DNA of 64,000 bases from Magicicada septendecula (taxonomy: Eukaryota; Arthropoda; Insecta; Hemiptera; Cicadidae): positions 428,817,479 through 428,881,478 of the forward strand of contig CM068369.1 of the NCBI GenBank assembly GCA_034769895.1, written 5' to 3'. The number at the start of each line of letters is the position of its first letter. Positions within the stretch are counted from its first letter, which is position 1. Made by a program: the position numbers and the translations under genes. The notes beneath the pieces are model-generated. The model did not search any database, was not told where the DNA came from, and saw nothing but the letters and a program-made list of their open reading frames with translations. Below, in pieces: positions 10,016 to 21,639 of the stretch.

Positions 10016-11520
10016 TTAAAAGAATAGACTAGACTGACAAACAAACGACTTTGACCCAACCCCAGAGATTGGCCAGATAAAACCCAAAATAAAATGAAAC
10101 AAAATGGAAATGAAGGAGAAGAAGGAAAATAGAAATGAAACAAACCAAATATAAAGGAAATAAAGTGAAACCAAATGATAAAACACAGACAAATAATATA
10201 GAATATGGAAGGGAGAAATGATACACTTAAATATCATAAAGGAAACGAACCCCGTAACTAACCAAGGTAAAAAACAAGTATTAGTATTGACTAAATGATA
10301 AATGTAAATAATAATTGACAAAACCCGATAAATAAAAGTACACTAACCCAAGAATTAGAGTTATATTTAAGAAAGAACTCTATAAGGGCATAAACTTATT
10401 AGTAGTATAAATAATATTTGTAAAGAGAGAGATAGTGAGATAGTGAGAAAATAAAAATAACTAAGTGACAAAGAAAAAGTAATGGTAGGGATTACCCACT
10501 AATAAACACTTAAAATAAAAATTTAAGAAGTGCCAAAAGTGAAAGTGTAAAAACCCCAAAATAATGAGAAAATCTAGTGATAGATAAAAAACACTTAGTA
10601 AATCAGTGATAAACGCTAAATGGTTTAAAAGTGAATGTTATTAATAAATAAGAATATTGTTATTGATAGAATTAGGAAATAGAGTGATAGACAAAAAACA
10701 CTTAATAAATCAGTGATAAACACTAAACGATTTAATGGTGAACATGAATAGTAAGTAAGAATTTTGTTAATGATAGTAGTAAAAGATAGTATTAAGATTA
10801 AATATAAATGAAGGATACGATTTTATTCAGGGGAGAAAGCCCATAGAATGTCAACAGTGAGTGTTAACATGGGATAGAAGGTAGAGATAATATAAGAAAA
10901 AATATATAGTAAAGAAATTAAAACAAAATCAATAAACACCCCATGTTATAAGGGATAATCAAGTAAATAAGTTTAAATGGTGTGATGATGTGTTATCACC
11001 TAAAAATAAATAAGAATGAAACCAATGGTTAACAAACGTTGCTCAATAGCTGTTAACAAATTGTTCAATTAAATTTATGAATAGGATATGGCTGAAGGAA
11101 CGATACAGACCATAGGCCTAGATATTATGTTTTATGTAATAAAGAACAGTGAGTAATAGCCAAATTATTAACAATGGCAATTTAAATAAATAAGACGGTG
11201 AATCAATACAGATCAAATAACACTGGAAAATCAGTTAGGAAATAGTTAACAGACCATAATGTAAAAACTTATGGGAACATACAATTAGTATAAAAACAGA
11301 TCCAAAACACAACAACAAATAAACAAATCAATTATAACAAAACAAAACACATTAGGGTAAAATAAGATGTAATTTGTGTAAAATAAGTAAATAGAATCAG
11401 TTACTACTTAGGCCTATGAAATGCCTAACTGTCAAAAACAAATAACTACAAATTGTAAAAAATCAACAAGGAAATTAGCAAATCTGTTGATAAACAAACT
11501 TAATCGAAATAAATTTAATA
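10016..11520 (+). repeat. LTR-B copy 1, first fragment
   Basis: Aligns to about 39770-41090, for example the shared CCAACCCCAGAGATTGGCCA, followed by AT-rich text in the same order. It is part of a very long LTR cut up by E1 on the left, then by an LTR-C fragment, E2 and E3. The other pieces are 18848-20158 and 26292-26352. No credible gene: the reading frames here are low-complexity. Confidence 0.65.
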
Positions 11521-11539
11521 AAAAATACTGTCAGAAACT

Positions 11540-12511
11540 TACCTGCGATCTTTCTTCGCTTACTTACCTTGTATAAATTTCAATCAGAAGCCCAGAGTCG
11601 CCACGATGTTTTAGGCTATACATCGAACCTTAACACTCTACCTTAATAAAAAATGGGACAATTTTTCAATCTGACTACCTCCCAATAATAATTCAGAAGA
11701 ACCCGGAATCGTTAGACGAATCTTTCAGCACAGAATACTAGGAAGTGGTAATGACGAAATAACTACACTAACACATGGTTACATAAAACAAGACCGTTTA
11801 ATTTCTTCTATTATTTGTTATTCATCTGAATAAAATTATTACTCCATATTTTAGTGATTATCCATCTTTAACTCAAATATCACTGTCTTTTGTAAATAGG
11901 AATAACACAAACCATTTATTTCATATCTTATATCTATTTCAATATTTAATTTTAATAATATTAAGGCTAACCCAGCTTGCTATACTCTCGCATTCATTCT
12001 TTAAAACCCCATTTATTTCGAGCTCTCTATTATTAAACTGTTAATGAAATTATAAAAATATTAAAATTGTTTGTTACTTATCCATCGTTGTGCAACACTG
12101 AATGTATGTCCAAAAGTTTTAGTTTACCACGCTTTAATTTTCTTCACTTCACTGCACTAACTCCATTCTGATATACGTTCACTTGTTGTTACAGGTTTAT
12201 TACTTTTTACATTTTAAAATAATTTACTTGGGGCCCACGAACCTTAGCGTGCGTGTAGCCGACGCCACGTCGGTAGGTCGACTGCTGTTACATGCGGGCA
12301 GAAGTCACTGCCTTTCGTCTACCAAATTTCGTCGTCGTTCACAGCCTTCATGTGGCAAATTGTTAGTAGTGGCACCGGCAACATGGGTTGTGAGTGCTCC
12401 CAAAGCGTTGACGAAATTTTACTGCCTTTCATCGTATGACTCGGATAGGCGTGGTCTCGTCAAACTTCCATCACCATCCCGACCGCATGGCGAACAAATT
12501 TTACAAAAGCC
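11540..12511 (-). repeat. LTR-C-like fragment (minus)
   Basis: The left part matches the reverse-oriented LTR-C at 58180-59186: the CGCCACGAT junction, then the block with CCTAGTATTCTGTGCTGAAA read on the minus strand. A PBS lies just beyond the LTR end at 11586-11603. The right part (about 12200-12511) is GC-richer and only weakly alignable, so the upper boundary is uncertain. It separates two parts of LTR-B copy 1. Confidence 0.5.
11586..11603 (-). promoter_or_regulatory. Primer binding site of LTR-C fragment
   Basis: Minus strand TGGCGACTCTGGGCTTCT directly after the LTR end. The first bases match the tRNA-Arg-type PBS seen at 58019 and 44168. A GGTAAG donor-like site follows about 35 nt downstream. 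Confidence 0.5.
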
Positions 12512-13543
12512 TGTAACGGTACAGAAATGGGAATTTTATTTTGTATCAATTAGTTAACTTTCAATTGTCAGATTTTACCTGTGAGGAGCCCCAGTGCAAC
12601 ATACATACAGTCAGCCTAAACAATTGCCCAGACGCATTGCGTAACCGCCCAGTAAGCAGCAGGCTTGGTGAATAACAGTCTGCAGTTTGTCATCAGAGAG
12701 TGAACGGTGGCCTCGGGGTTGCAATATAGGCTGTAAAGTTAATTCGGCCTATCTTTTAAAGTATAATAAATATTAAAAGTGCATAAACAATAACGCGCGG
12801 CCAGCCTACAACAACATCTAAGTGTAAAAAGTTATGTCGGCCGACTTAATCATATTTGATAACGTGAGATCCGTAAATCAGTGAGAATAATGAAACAAAA
12901 ACCGTAAAATCAGTACCAACAGTGGCGTGAGTGCGAGAGAACTCAGAAATCGGTCAGCTAGTGAACTTGTGTCACGGTTATTACATGTGCATAATATGGG
13001 TGTGCATTGGAGTAAAACCACTATTAGGATGAGTACCACTTTTTAAGCTTCCATTATTATATTATTATTATTATTATTATATTTCAATATTCGCTTTTAT
13101 AGATACCTTAATAAGAAACAGAGATCTCTAAGAGAGGGGAGTTTATTTAAATATTAACAAAAAGAGAAAGAGAGTGTGTGTGTGTGTGGTTATATACTGG
13201 TTCATTTTCAATTTTCTTATATGTATTTAGTAATGTAAATTATCATAGTATTTTAAAACAAAAGTTAACAAAGATGCTGTCATTTGTAGAAGTAAAAGAA
13301 GGGGGCGATTTTCGATAAATAAAATAAGTATGTATTTTAGACAGTATCAAATGTGTCAACGTAATTATTGCACATATCAAATCCAAATAATCCTGTCTGC
13401 AGCTGTTTTCGTCTGAACGACTCTGGACCCGAAATTCGAAGGTAAGAGTAAGATTATAGTATTTCAATTAATAATATTGTTTCAGTGGCCCCGAACTAGG
13501 GACCCGAGTATTTTAGTATTTGCCGTTAATTAATATTGTTTCA
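12512..13543 (+). repeat. E2 5' LTR (LTR-A)
   Basis: 1032 bp, TG...CA ends, matched by 17568-18847 and by the solo LTR at 42193-43332 (minus). About 60 bp before its end is a second PBS-like sequence (13486-13503), so the LTR end appears extended. Length differences from the 3' LTR come mainly from a TG repeat and an insert of about 145 bp. Confidence 0.85.
13486..13503 (+). other. Fossil PBS inside LTR-A
   Basis: TGGCCCCGAACTAGGGAC preceded by ATTGTTTCAG, the same context as the true LTR end 57 bp later. It is also present at 18791-18808 and, on the minus strand, at 42235-42252. It resembles the Lys-type PBS TGGCGCCCGAACAGGGAC. Confidence 0.6.
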
Positions 13544-13544
13544 A

Positions 13545-13561
13545 TGGCCCTGACCAGGGAC
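13545..13561 (+). promoter_or_regulatory. Primer binding site, E2
   Basis: TGGCCCTGACCAGGGAC one base after the LTR end. It starts with the TGG needed to pair with a tRNA CCA end. I cannot name the tRNA with confidence. Confidence 0.6.
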
Positions 13562-13704
13562 GGCGAGTATAATTTGTGGTTATATTCGCCAGACCTAATT
13601 AAGCTGCAGAACGGGTTATTTGGGAGTGGGACGAGGTTGTAAATTGTAGATTGTGAAAGTAAAACTAGGCATATTTATATATGTAAAAATAATATAAAAC
13701 AAAA

Positions 13705-14838
13705 ATGGAAAATAATAGTTTGACCGAATCAACGGTCATGAGTGGGTTGGAGGTCCATTCGACCCCAATCCCAGTTCAAAATAGAGAATCAAGTAAGTCA
13801 GCTGATATAGATGACTCGGGGATTCAAATAACCCCAAAATCAGTTAACAAAAACAATCAATCTGACAGTGGTGAGATGATGAGTATGATGCAGTTGTTGT
13901 TAAAGATAGATAGTAAGTGTGAAAATTTGGACGCTAAACTTAACAATATTAATCAACGTTTAGACAGTAATGAGGAAACGTTTGAGACAAAATTTGATAC
14001 ATTAAATAAACGTTTTGATGTAAATGACCATAAATTTGATGAAATCAAGAGCGATATTAATAAGATTAAATTACAAAACTGTAATATCGAGAAACGTATA
14101 AATGACATAGATGAGCGATGTAATGACAGTAAATGATAATTTAAAAAGTTTTGCAAGTAACAGTGGTAATATGACAATAGATAGTGAAATAGTGAGTGAG
14201 AGAGAGAAAGTGATATGTTGTAACGGGGTAGTAATTAGTGTTGATGAATTAGAAAAAGAATGGAAAGAAAGAAATGAATATGGAGGGCAGAGGGTAAATT
14301 TTCCCATTATTTGTGATGAACCAAGGTGTTCAAAAATGTTATTATTGGAGGGCAAGAGACCCTTATTAGTGAAAGATTTGAATTATTTCCCCTTTTTGTA
14401 TAAGTTTGTACCCTCTGTGTGGAATAATGTGATATGGTGTCATGATGAGAGAGATTTAGATAGAGAATTGTTGTTGATAAAGAAATAGAATTATATAAGT
14501 TGCAGAGAAATTATAATGAGTGGAAAGAGATGCTAAAAGATATGAAATACTTACCTGTTAAAATAGAGAGTGAAGATTATTTTGATGATACAGTTTTAAA
14601 TAATAATAACTTACCTTATGTTGTAATGAATGATAAAATAACTGACTTGACAAGGAATATAATTACTAATGGAGGCTGGACAGAAATAAATAATGTTGAC
14701 TTGGTATATGATTATTATGGTAAAATGAATGAACTGAAATTTTATGGTTACTATACACAAGATAACCGTATGTGGAATGCAAATAAAATTGAAAATTGTT
14801 ATTTGAAACCCAGATTAATTTTTGACGATGGAGGCTGA
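13705..14838 (+). pseudogene. E2 coiled-coil, gag-like protein (two frameshifts)
   Basis: Three consecutive frames, 13705-14136, 14111-14488 and 14500-14838, read through the family protein with one frame change near 14130 and a stop plus frame change near 14488. The first part starts MENNSLTESTVMSGLEVHST and runs into a Lys/Asp/Asn-rich coiled coil with K-F-D and R-F-D heptads. The middle has G-Q-R-V-N-F-P and P-S-V-W-N-N...W-C-H-D-E-R, matching G-Q-R-A-N-F-P and P-S-V-R-N-N...W-C-Y-E-E-R in E3. The end is K-P-R-L-I-F-D-D-G-G. Homology to E3 is clear by eye over the whole length. Confidence 0.75.
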
Positions 14839-14859
14839 GCCTTAAATTCACAAATGGAC

Positions 14860-16490
14860 AATTTTAAATAGTTTGTTTAAGGGTTCTGACCTCGCAACGT
14901 TGGACAATGAAGTGTGATACAACTGAATAATTAATGATGAAGAATTGCAAATAAATTGATCATTTATTGTAAATAAATTGTAAACAAATAAATTGATAGT
15001 GAAATTAATTGTGTATATTGTAAAATGTTAGGTATATGTGTATGTAATGGAAATTGTTGTGATAATAATAATATTAATATTTTGCAGCCTAAATAAATAA
15101 CAAAAATAATTTGGAAGAGGATAACTAATCAGTTGTAATTATTGTAATTGGTGAAAGTAATTAAAAATGTTGTTTTCAATAATGGATTTAATTAAAATGA
15201 TTTGAGATGTTTTAAATATTTTGATTGATTTGAATGTTATATAATTGAATTTTATCAGGAGATGTGAATTTGGTAATTAATTGTTAGATTGTTCGATTTG
15301 AAATAACATTTTGTTAAATGTTTCAGAGGTTACGTGAAAGTATTGGTGTATAGTGTATATATTTTGTGTATGTCAGTTTAAATGGACTGTAAGTATAAAA
15401 TTTATTATACTAATTAAATGGAATAAAATGTAATAAGATGTTTAACTCAAACGAAAGAATTTTAAATTCAAGAATGAAAATAACTTGAAATAATAATTTA
15501 AAAATAATAATAACTGAAATATTAGACTAATTAGAATCATTTTGAAAAATGTAATGAAAGCAATTGAAATTGTTTTGAATGTACGAAGAGACTAAATTAA
15601 ATGGGAGTCGTCCCTGGAGTAACGTAATAATATGAAGGTTGGTGATGTGTAACTTCATTTTTATTTAAATTGAACTGTAATTTTATATATTTTATACATT
15701 AACTTCATATAGCTGTAATCAAGGTTAAACTGTTTTGAGTGGAGGTTATTAAATAATTTTCAAGGTAAACAAATAATTTAAAAGGGCCAATTTTATTAAT
15801 GAAGCAAAATTTACTCTGCTTTGAATTGTAACAAGCAATGTGATAAATATGTTAACTAAAGGATTTATACAAATTGAAAATTAAAAGTACAGGTATGAGA
15901 GGTGAGGTAATCATGAATGTTGAAACTGAGAGTGTTTATAACACCAGTCTGGCAGACTATTGTTAATGTAAACAGGCGTGTTGTATGTTGTGACTAATGT
16001 CTACAGGCATGCTGAATTGACAATAACAAAATGTTGCAGTCTGCTGAATCATTGCCATGAGCAGATTCTATTATGAAATAAAAAGAAATACCATATGTGA
16101 AGAAAGGAATGTAAATTTTTTGAATAATGTAGGTAATATTTTGTCGTATCATTTTGAAAAATGTAATTAATTTCGAAATTGTTAATTAAAACAATATGAA
16201 TTAAATTTAATGAAAGGTAATTAAATAAATTGAAAAGATAATTTTTAATATGACTTTAAAGCTAGTTTGATCTGAATTTTGATTGTAATGGTAAAATAAA
16301 TAATTGATAAAAAACATAATGATTAAAATATTCATTTAAAATTGAAAACTGAAGGAAATTTTGTATGGGTATAATAAAAAATGTTCAGGTTGAGATAGTG
16401 TTTGAAAATTAGAGGTGTACATAACTGTTCAAGTAACTTTTATAAATGGACAATCTATGTTTTATGTTTTAACTGTAGATTCCCCACCTA
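14860..16490 (+). other. E2 non-coding interior, AT-rich
   Basis: About 1.6 kb after the stop codon with no credible reading frame. The first 100 bp (AATGGACAATTTTAAAT and following) align to the same place in E1, E3 and E4, so it is an old part of the element rather than an insertion. Confidence 0.6.
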
Positions 16491-16494
16491 AGTG

Positions 16495-16522
16495 CGGTTA
16501 TGACCCCACCGGACCATGACCG
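16495..16522 (+). other. Conserved hairpin HP-B, E2 copy
   Basis: CGGTTAT and ATGACCG pair (one G-T) around a CCCACCGGACC loop. It sits at the position of the GGTCA/TGACC stem in E1 and E4. Confidence 0.45.
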
Positions 16523-16865
16523 TGAAAGTAGTTAATTGTGGCAAATCATAAATTTTACTTGATATAACCGGCTTGTGGTTTGTTTTATTTTGTCAACCCG
16601 GTGGTTTGTTAGACTTAGTAGGGGGGTTATTTTTGGGGGAATCTACCTAATTTTGGAACAGGGCTATTTTCACCCAGATAGGGGTGGTAGTCCATTAGGG
16701 GTGTATAAATCAAGAATAGTAGGTGTAATACTGAATTTTATTGTAACGCCGAGGCTAGGATGGGGGTGGAATAAAAGAAAAAATGTCCACCCTTTCCGCA
16801 TCAGTCCTTGTGAAAGCAACTGGGCGCTACAGTCCAGGGGGGGAAATAGTGAGTGTGGATGGGCG

Positions 16866-16885
16866 GTGACTCAGTTACAGGTCAC
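16866..16885 (+). other. Conserved hairpin HP-A, E2 copy
   Basis: GTGAC and GTCAC around a 10-nt loop, following TAGTGAGTGTGG. E4 and E5 have TTACTC/GAGTAA and E3 has GTTATCC/GGATAAC at the same place. Confidence 0.5.
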
Positions 16886-17377
16886 GAGGGAGATGTGGTT
16901 TACGGCTAGGATGAGGCTGGAAAGGCCAAGAAGCCTAGCGCAGAACACATTAATATGTAATGGGTATCAGGGGTTAAGGGATAAAAGGGGGTAGAAAAAA
17001 AAATTTTGTGTGTATTCTATATAAATGTAGTAGGCAAGTAAGGACATAATTTGTATTTTAGGTACGATTCCTATGAGTTAATGTAATCCTGCATAATTAA
17101 TGCGTCATTTTGGTTGGGCAATATTGTACGGGGAATATTATTCAAGTTGACTGGAATTTATGTGTACCATTGTAAACCTATATTGTTTTATTAACACTAT
17201 GTTCTAGGGTTATAATATAAAATGAGCCAGTACGTTGTCAATGAACCAGTATGGCTAAGAGGAAACAAATCAGTTGTGGGATATGGAGTGATGGAAGGCC
17301 GTTTGTCGATTTTCTAATTGAATGTTTCAAAGTCAGGCGATATTGGGGCGGGTATCTGTCCGAGCTTATGGTGTTGG

Positions 17378-17397
17378 GATCTCGAAATGAGAAGTCC
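17378..17397 (+). other. Conserved hairpin HP-D, E2 copy
   Basis: GGATCTC-GAAA-TGAGAAGTCC. TCTC pairs with GAGA and GGA with TCC, with an AG bulge. The arms are the same in E3, E4 and E5 while the loop differs. Confidence 0.5.
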
Positions 17398-17518
17398 AGT
17401 AAGATCGGATGGGTGCTACCGCAGTCACCGGACTAGGGGGGTAAGTACCCATGATTTTAGTAGAGAGTTCAGGGGGGGTTGCGGCACCATATCCTCACTG
17501 ACCCTCTTAGGTTTTAGG

Positions 17519-17558
17519 CAATAAGAGTTTGAACGCTTCGGCCTTCAACCTCTTATTG
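17519..17558 (+). other. Hairpin HP-C next to the polypurine tract, E2
   Basis: CAATAAGAG and CTCTTATTG form the base, then TTGAA/TTCAA, then GC-TTCG-GC at the tip. The right arm ends in the first G of the polypurine tract. The outer stem differs from the other copies (AATAAGAG against AATGAGAG) with both sides changed together. Confidence 0.65.
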
Positions 17559-17567
17559 GGGGGGTAT
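17558..17567 (+). promoter_or_regulatory. Polypurine tract, E2
   Basis: G7 then TAT directly before the 3' LTR start TGTAACGG. This is the usual primer site for plus-strand DNA in LTR elements. Confidence 0.65.
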
Positions 17568-18421
17568 TGTAACGGTACAGAAATGGGAATTTTATTTTGT
17601 ATCAATTAGTTAACTTTCAATTGTCAGATTTTACCTGTGAGGAGCCCCAGTACAACATACATACAGTTAGCCTAAACAATTGCCCAGACGCATTGCGTAA
17701 CCGCCCCAGCAGCAGGCTTTTGTGAAACACAGTCTGCAGTTTGTCATCAGAGAGTGAACAGTAGTAAGCAGCATCAGACAGTAAAGTTTGTGGTTTGAAA
17801 TTAAACGGTGGCCTCGGGTACAAGACAGGCCGTTAAAACAAATTCGGCCTATCTAATAAAGTGTGAAAACCTTTATATAAAAGTGCATAAATAATAACGC
17901 GCAGCCAGCCTACAACAACATCTAAGTGTAAAAAGTTATGTCGGCCGACTTGATCATATTTGATAACGTGGATCCGTAAATCAGTGAGAATAATGAAACA
18001 AAAACCGTAAAATCAGTACCAACAGTGGCGTGAGTGCGAGAGAACTCAGAAATCGGTCAGCTAGTGAACTTGTGTCACGGTTATTACATGTGCATAATAT
18101 GGGTGTGCATTGGAGTAAAACCACTACTAGGATGAGTACCACTTTTTAAGCTTCAATTATTATATTATTTTTCTTTTATAAAATTGCTAAACTGCTATAA
18201 TTGTTATTATTTAGACAAAGCTTTTCGTCATCACTGACATCTTCGGGTCTTAAACAACCTAATTTAATTTAATTTAATTTAAACAAGCTAATTTAAACAA
18301 TACGAAGAATATTATATTATTATTATTATATTTCAATATTCGCTTTTATAGATACCTTAATAAGAAACAGAGATCTCTAAGAGAGAGGAGTTTATTTAAA
18401 TATTAACAAAAAGAGAAAGAG

Positions 18422-18492
<71 letters not shown>

Positions 18493-18847
18493 TTATATAC
18501 TGGTTCATTTTCAATTTTCTTTATATGTATTTAGTAATGTCAATTATCATAGTATTTTAAAACAAAAGTTAACAAAGATGCTGTCATTTGTAGAAGTAAA
18601 AGAAGGGGGCGATTTTCGATAAATAAAATAAGTATGTATTTTAGACAGTATCAAATGTGTCAACGTAATTATTGCACATATCAAATCCAAATAATCCTGT
18701 CTGCAGCTGTTTTCGTCTGAACAACTCTGGACCCGAAATTCGAAGGTAAGAGTAAGATTATAGTATTTCAATTAATTAATATTGTTTCAGTGGCCCCGAA
18801 CTAGGGACCCGAGTATTTTAGTATTTGCCGTAATTAATATTGTTTCA
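17568..18847 (+). repeat. E2 3' LTR (LTR-A)
   Basis: 1280 bp, homologous to 12512-13543. It carries an extra stretch at about 18169-18315 with repeated AATTT units and a much longer TG repeat (18425-18492). Small differences throughout show it is older than the LTR pair of E3. Confidence 0.85.
18425..18492. repeat. (TG)n microsatellite
   Basis: About 33 TG units in the 3' LTR of E2. The 5' LTR has only about 9 at the same place (13173-13190). Confidence 0.95.
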
Positions 18848-20158
18848 TAATTTGTGAATCGTATTAAAAGAAAAATGTTAGAATAAGGACTTAAGTTAAA
18901 AAATAAATGTAATTAACAAATATTAACATAATTGTACAAACATTAATACTTTAGAGAACCCAACCTTATGGGATGTCAAAATAATCTTTGAAAGGAAATA
19001 CAAACAGTAGTGATAATATTTAATACATAGGAAGGAAGACGGAAGAATAAAAGCAATCAGAAGATATACAGTAATTTTGAATAAAAATTCAAAATTGATA
19101 ACAATGGTTATATGTCAAGATTAACCAATCGGAATTAATTTGTAACCATGACAACGGACTGTTGGTTACAAATTTTCCATTAAATCTTATGACTCGTAAA
19201 GTGACGCTCTTCCAGAATAGACGCCAGGCCGTGAATGACCAAAATTTTAATTTAAAATGTCAAAAAAGTAAACAAAATTCCAATAGATGAACAAGTAAGA
19301 AGCAGACGATGTACGAGAACCTTTAACTGATGCCAAGGACCATTTTACCTGAAATTTAAATGAATAAATTACTACCACTAACATGACAAGGACGCAAGAC
19401 ATACTTAAGCCCCAAGATCACTGAAAATTGATGACTAATGCCGCCCCATTTCATTTCAACTGAACAACGGTTTACTTCAAGTATACTGATTTGATAAGTA
19501 TTATTAAATTACCCAATTTTCAGAAATTAAAATTCACTTTACATATTTCTCACAGTAATATGAACTCTCACTATAGACTGAATATAATTTCTTTCAAAGA
19601 TTAAGTAAAAATTAAGACACTGAAAATTTGTCAACTAATAAAATAACCTGTTGTTAAATTCCGAACTTTTGAAACACACTTTACTACACTTCAGGAACAA
19701 ATTATAGTTACACATTATATTATTTAAGTACAAATAATGTAAGGTAGTGTACTTTTTATTGTAATCATTAATAATCCTTTTATCGTAATCTCAAGAACCT
19801 GGATTTTGAACGGAACAAATTGTAAACAAACAAAACAGTCGCCATATTTGACTGTAAATTCATTCAAAATCGATTTGCTAAACCCTAGAGAAATTGTCTC
19901 ATAATAATTGTCGGTGCAAATTTATTAAAAAACAAAATATAATTCATGTCAAACTGAGTAATTAACAATCACCAATGAATAAACTAGTACAGAGTGTAAC
20001 CACTGGTTTTTTTATTTCATTAGGAAAGTGTATTATACATTTGTGCATTTTAGCGAACAACTAGGTTGACGGCAAGGGCTCACGTCGCAAACTCAGCGAA
20101 CTACCTGCTTGATTAAGAAGGTCGAACTAAGGCGGGAATAAATTTGAATTCTCCACAC
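18848..20158 (+). repeat. LTR-B copy 1, second fragment
   Basis: Aligns to about 41097-42190 and 43333-43530 of LTR-B copy 2, for example AATTTGTGAATC against AATTTGTAAATC and AGAATAAGGACTTAA against AGAATAAGAACTTAA. E3 interrupts it at 20158. It holds no gene that I can see. Confidence 0.65.
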
Positions 20159-21437
20159 TGTGAAGCTACTTTCCTTCACATAAAAGTCACTAACAATCAT
20201 TGTATATTTGTCGGGCGCCATCTTGCCAACTGCAAGAAAATAATTTATGAGGGTTCTTTTCAGCGGACTAGGAGAGCAGAATGTGGTTGCTGAAATAATT
20301 AATTTAATTCATATTGGCAATGAACCTAAGGTTTATTTATTCTTTAATACACACAACAACAAAAAATAAAACTTCTTTTCCTACACTTACATACTATTGC
20401 CAACTTAACTATGAACTCGTGAAATGAATGTCATTAAAATTATTTTTCTTACATCTTTTTCATTATTAATTTGGTCTTATTTATTAATTATATTTCTTTG
20501 ATTATATTTCACCAATAATTACATTTAATGATTATATATCTTCACAAACCAGCCTTCTTTGTTTAAATTTATCTATTCTCACATACTCACGCACACACAC
20601 ACACACACACACCCAATTAATTTATACCCCGTGAGATCTCATATTTTTGTTATTTTATGATTTTGGTTAACTTTTGTTAAATAGTTCGATACACATTTTT
20701 TCTTTTTACTTATCTGTTCAAATGAGTCCTGAAGGCGTCACACTATTTTACACGCACATTTGCTATATTTTTTAAACTGATGATTTCCGAAAAATGTCTC
20801 TACATTTTGTATATGTATTCCGATTTCTACATGTTCTTAAAGCTGTTATTATACTCTGATTTAGAGTTAAAAAGCGTTATGTTTCATTTTTTGGTGCGGG
20901 CACGAAAATCACGCACAGCCGGCAAACGCACAGTCACATCGCGTCCATATTTATTGGATGTTCATAGCCGACTGAGAGAGAGCTACAGGCGCTATTTTAT
21001 GAAGTCACCGTTGTTGGATATTCAATTCTGATTGGTTTTCAGTTTGTATCCTTGCGCCAGTGGACTGTTTTTGGCTTGTTGACAAAACTGATGACACACA
21101 TCGTTATATAATTTGCTGACGCAACACATCGCCTGATGTCTGGTTGTGTAACGTGTTTACAGATCTTGTTACATAACGTGTTTACGTTTTCCGGGTTCGT
21201 CATTGTCCTTGAACTGAGTTTGGTACAGTTGCCGGTTATTAAAACTGTTTATAGGAATATTGTTGAATCATATGGTCTCATAATGTCTCAAACAATGCTG
21301 CCATCGTCTCGATCGCTCCAAATAATAAATTTACCGTTCTGTCATAACATTTTTCTATCATTTGACAAGTTATTTATTATTAAAAAAAATACAAATCCTG
21401 TTATTACCCCAGGTATGCCCAAAAATGCCCCGCTACA
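20159..21437 (-). repeat. E3 3' LTR
   Basis: On the minus strand it begins TGTAGCGGGGCATTTTTG and ends GTAGCTTCACA. Short plus-strand reading frames inside it recur in the other LTR only because the LTR is duplicated. Confidence 0.9.
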
Positions 21438-21446
21438 ATACCCCCT
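21438..21446 (-). promoter_or_regulatory. Polypurine tract, E3
   Basis: Minus strand AGGGGGTAT plus T/G at the LTR boundary, between hairpin HP-C and the 3' LTR. Confidence 0.6.
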
Positions 21447-21486
21447 CAATGAGATATTTTATGCCGAAGCATAAAAAATCTCATTG
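21447..21486 (-). other. Hairpin HP-C next to the polypurine tract, E3
   Basis: An 18-bp stem with one mismatch and a TTCG loop on the minus strand: CAATGAGAT...ATCTCATTG outside, TTTTATGC...GCATAAAA inside. The upper stem is unrelated in sequence to E4 and E5 but has the same length and position. Confidence 0.7.
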
Positions 21487-21612
21487 ACACATTCATACTT
21501 GCTAAAGGGATCAGCCAGGATATGTCGCCACAACCCCCTGTACGGTTTTCAAAAAAAAATAATCAACTCACCCTTGGTCTGGTGACTGTGACCGCTTCTG
21601 CATGACAATACT

Positions 21613-21632
21613 GGACTTCTCTCTCGAGATCC
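21613..21632 (-). other. Conserved hairpin HP-D, E3 copy
   Basis: GGATCTC-GAGA-GAGAAGTCC on the minus strand. Same arms as E2, E4 and E5 and a different loop. Confidence 0.5.
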
Positions 21633-21639
21633 CAACACC

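Larger units (their letters stand above)
12512..18847 (+). mobile_element. LTR element E2, complete
   Basis: The 5' LTR is 12512-13543 and the 3' LTR 17568-18847, both beginning TGTAACGGTACAG and ending ATTGTTTCA. The PBS is at 13545, followed by a broken coiled-coil gene, a long non-coding part with conserved hairpins, then hairpin HP-C and a G7 tract before the 3' LTR. Flanks are AGCC on the left and TAAT on the right, so there is no target duplication. That suggests decay or recombination between copies. No pol gene fits in the 4-kb interior. Confidence 0.85.

Noticed and set aside
10016..10321. 101-codon hydrophobic minus-strand frame, similar to one at 39668-39997
   Set aside because: Both are in copies of LTR-B. 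The residues are Phe/Leu/Ser-rich as expected from A-rich DNA read backwards, and the two frames have different ends.
13243..13467. A 74-codon minus-strand frame repeated almost exactly at 18547-18771
   Set aside because: Same reason: it lies in both LTRs of E2, antisense, with no protein-like features.
16575..16994. 139-codon frame in the E2 interior
   Set aside because: The DNA is conserved in the other elements but the frame is not: E1, E4 and E5 have stops and shifts at matching places, while hairpins are kept. It looks like structured RNA rather than a gene.
20780..21474. Plus-strand reading frames of 83 and 112 codons, repeated at 25635-26302
   Set aside because: They lie antisense in the two LTRs of E3. 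Identity between the copies is explained by LTR duplication, not by selection on protein.
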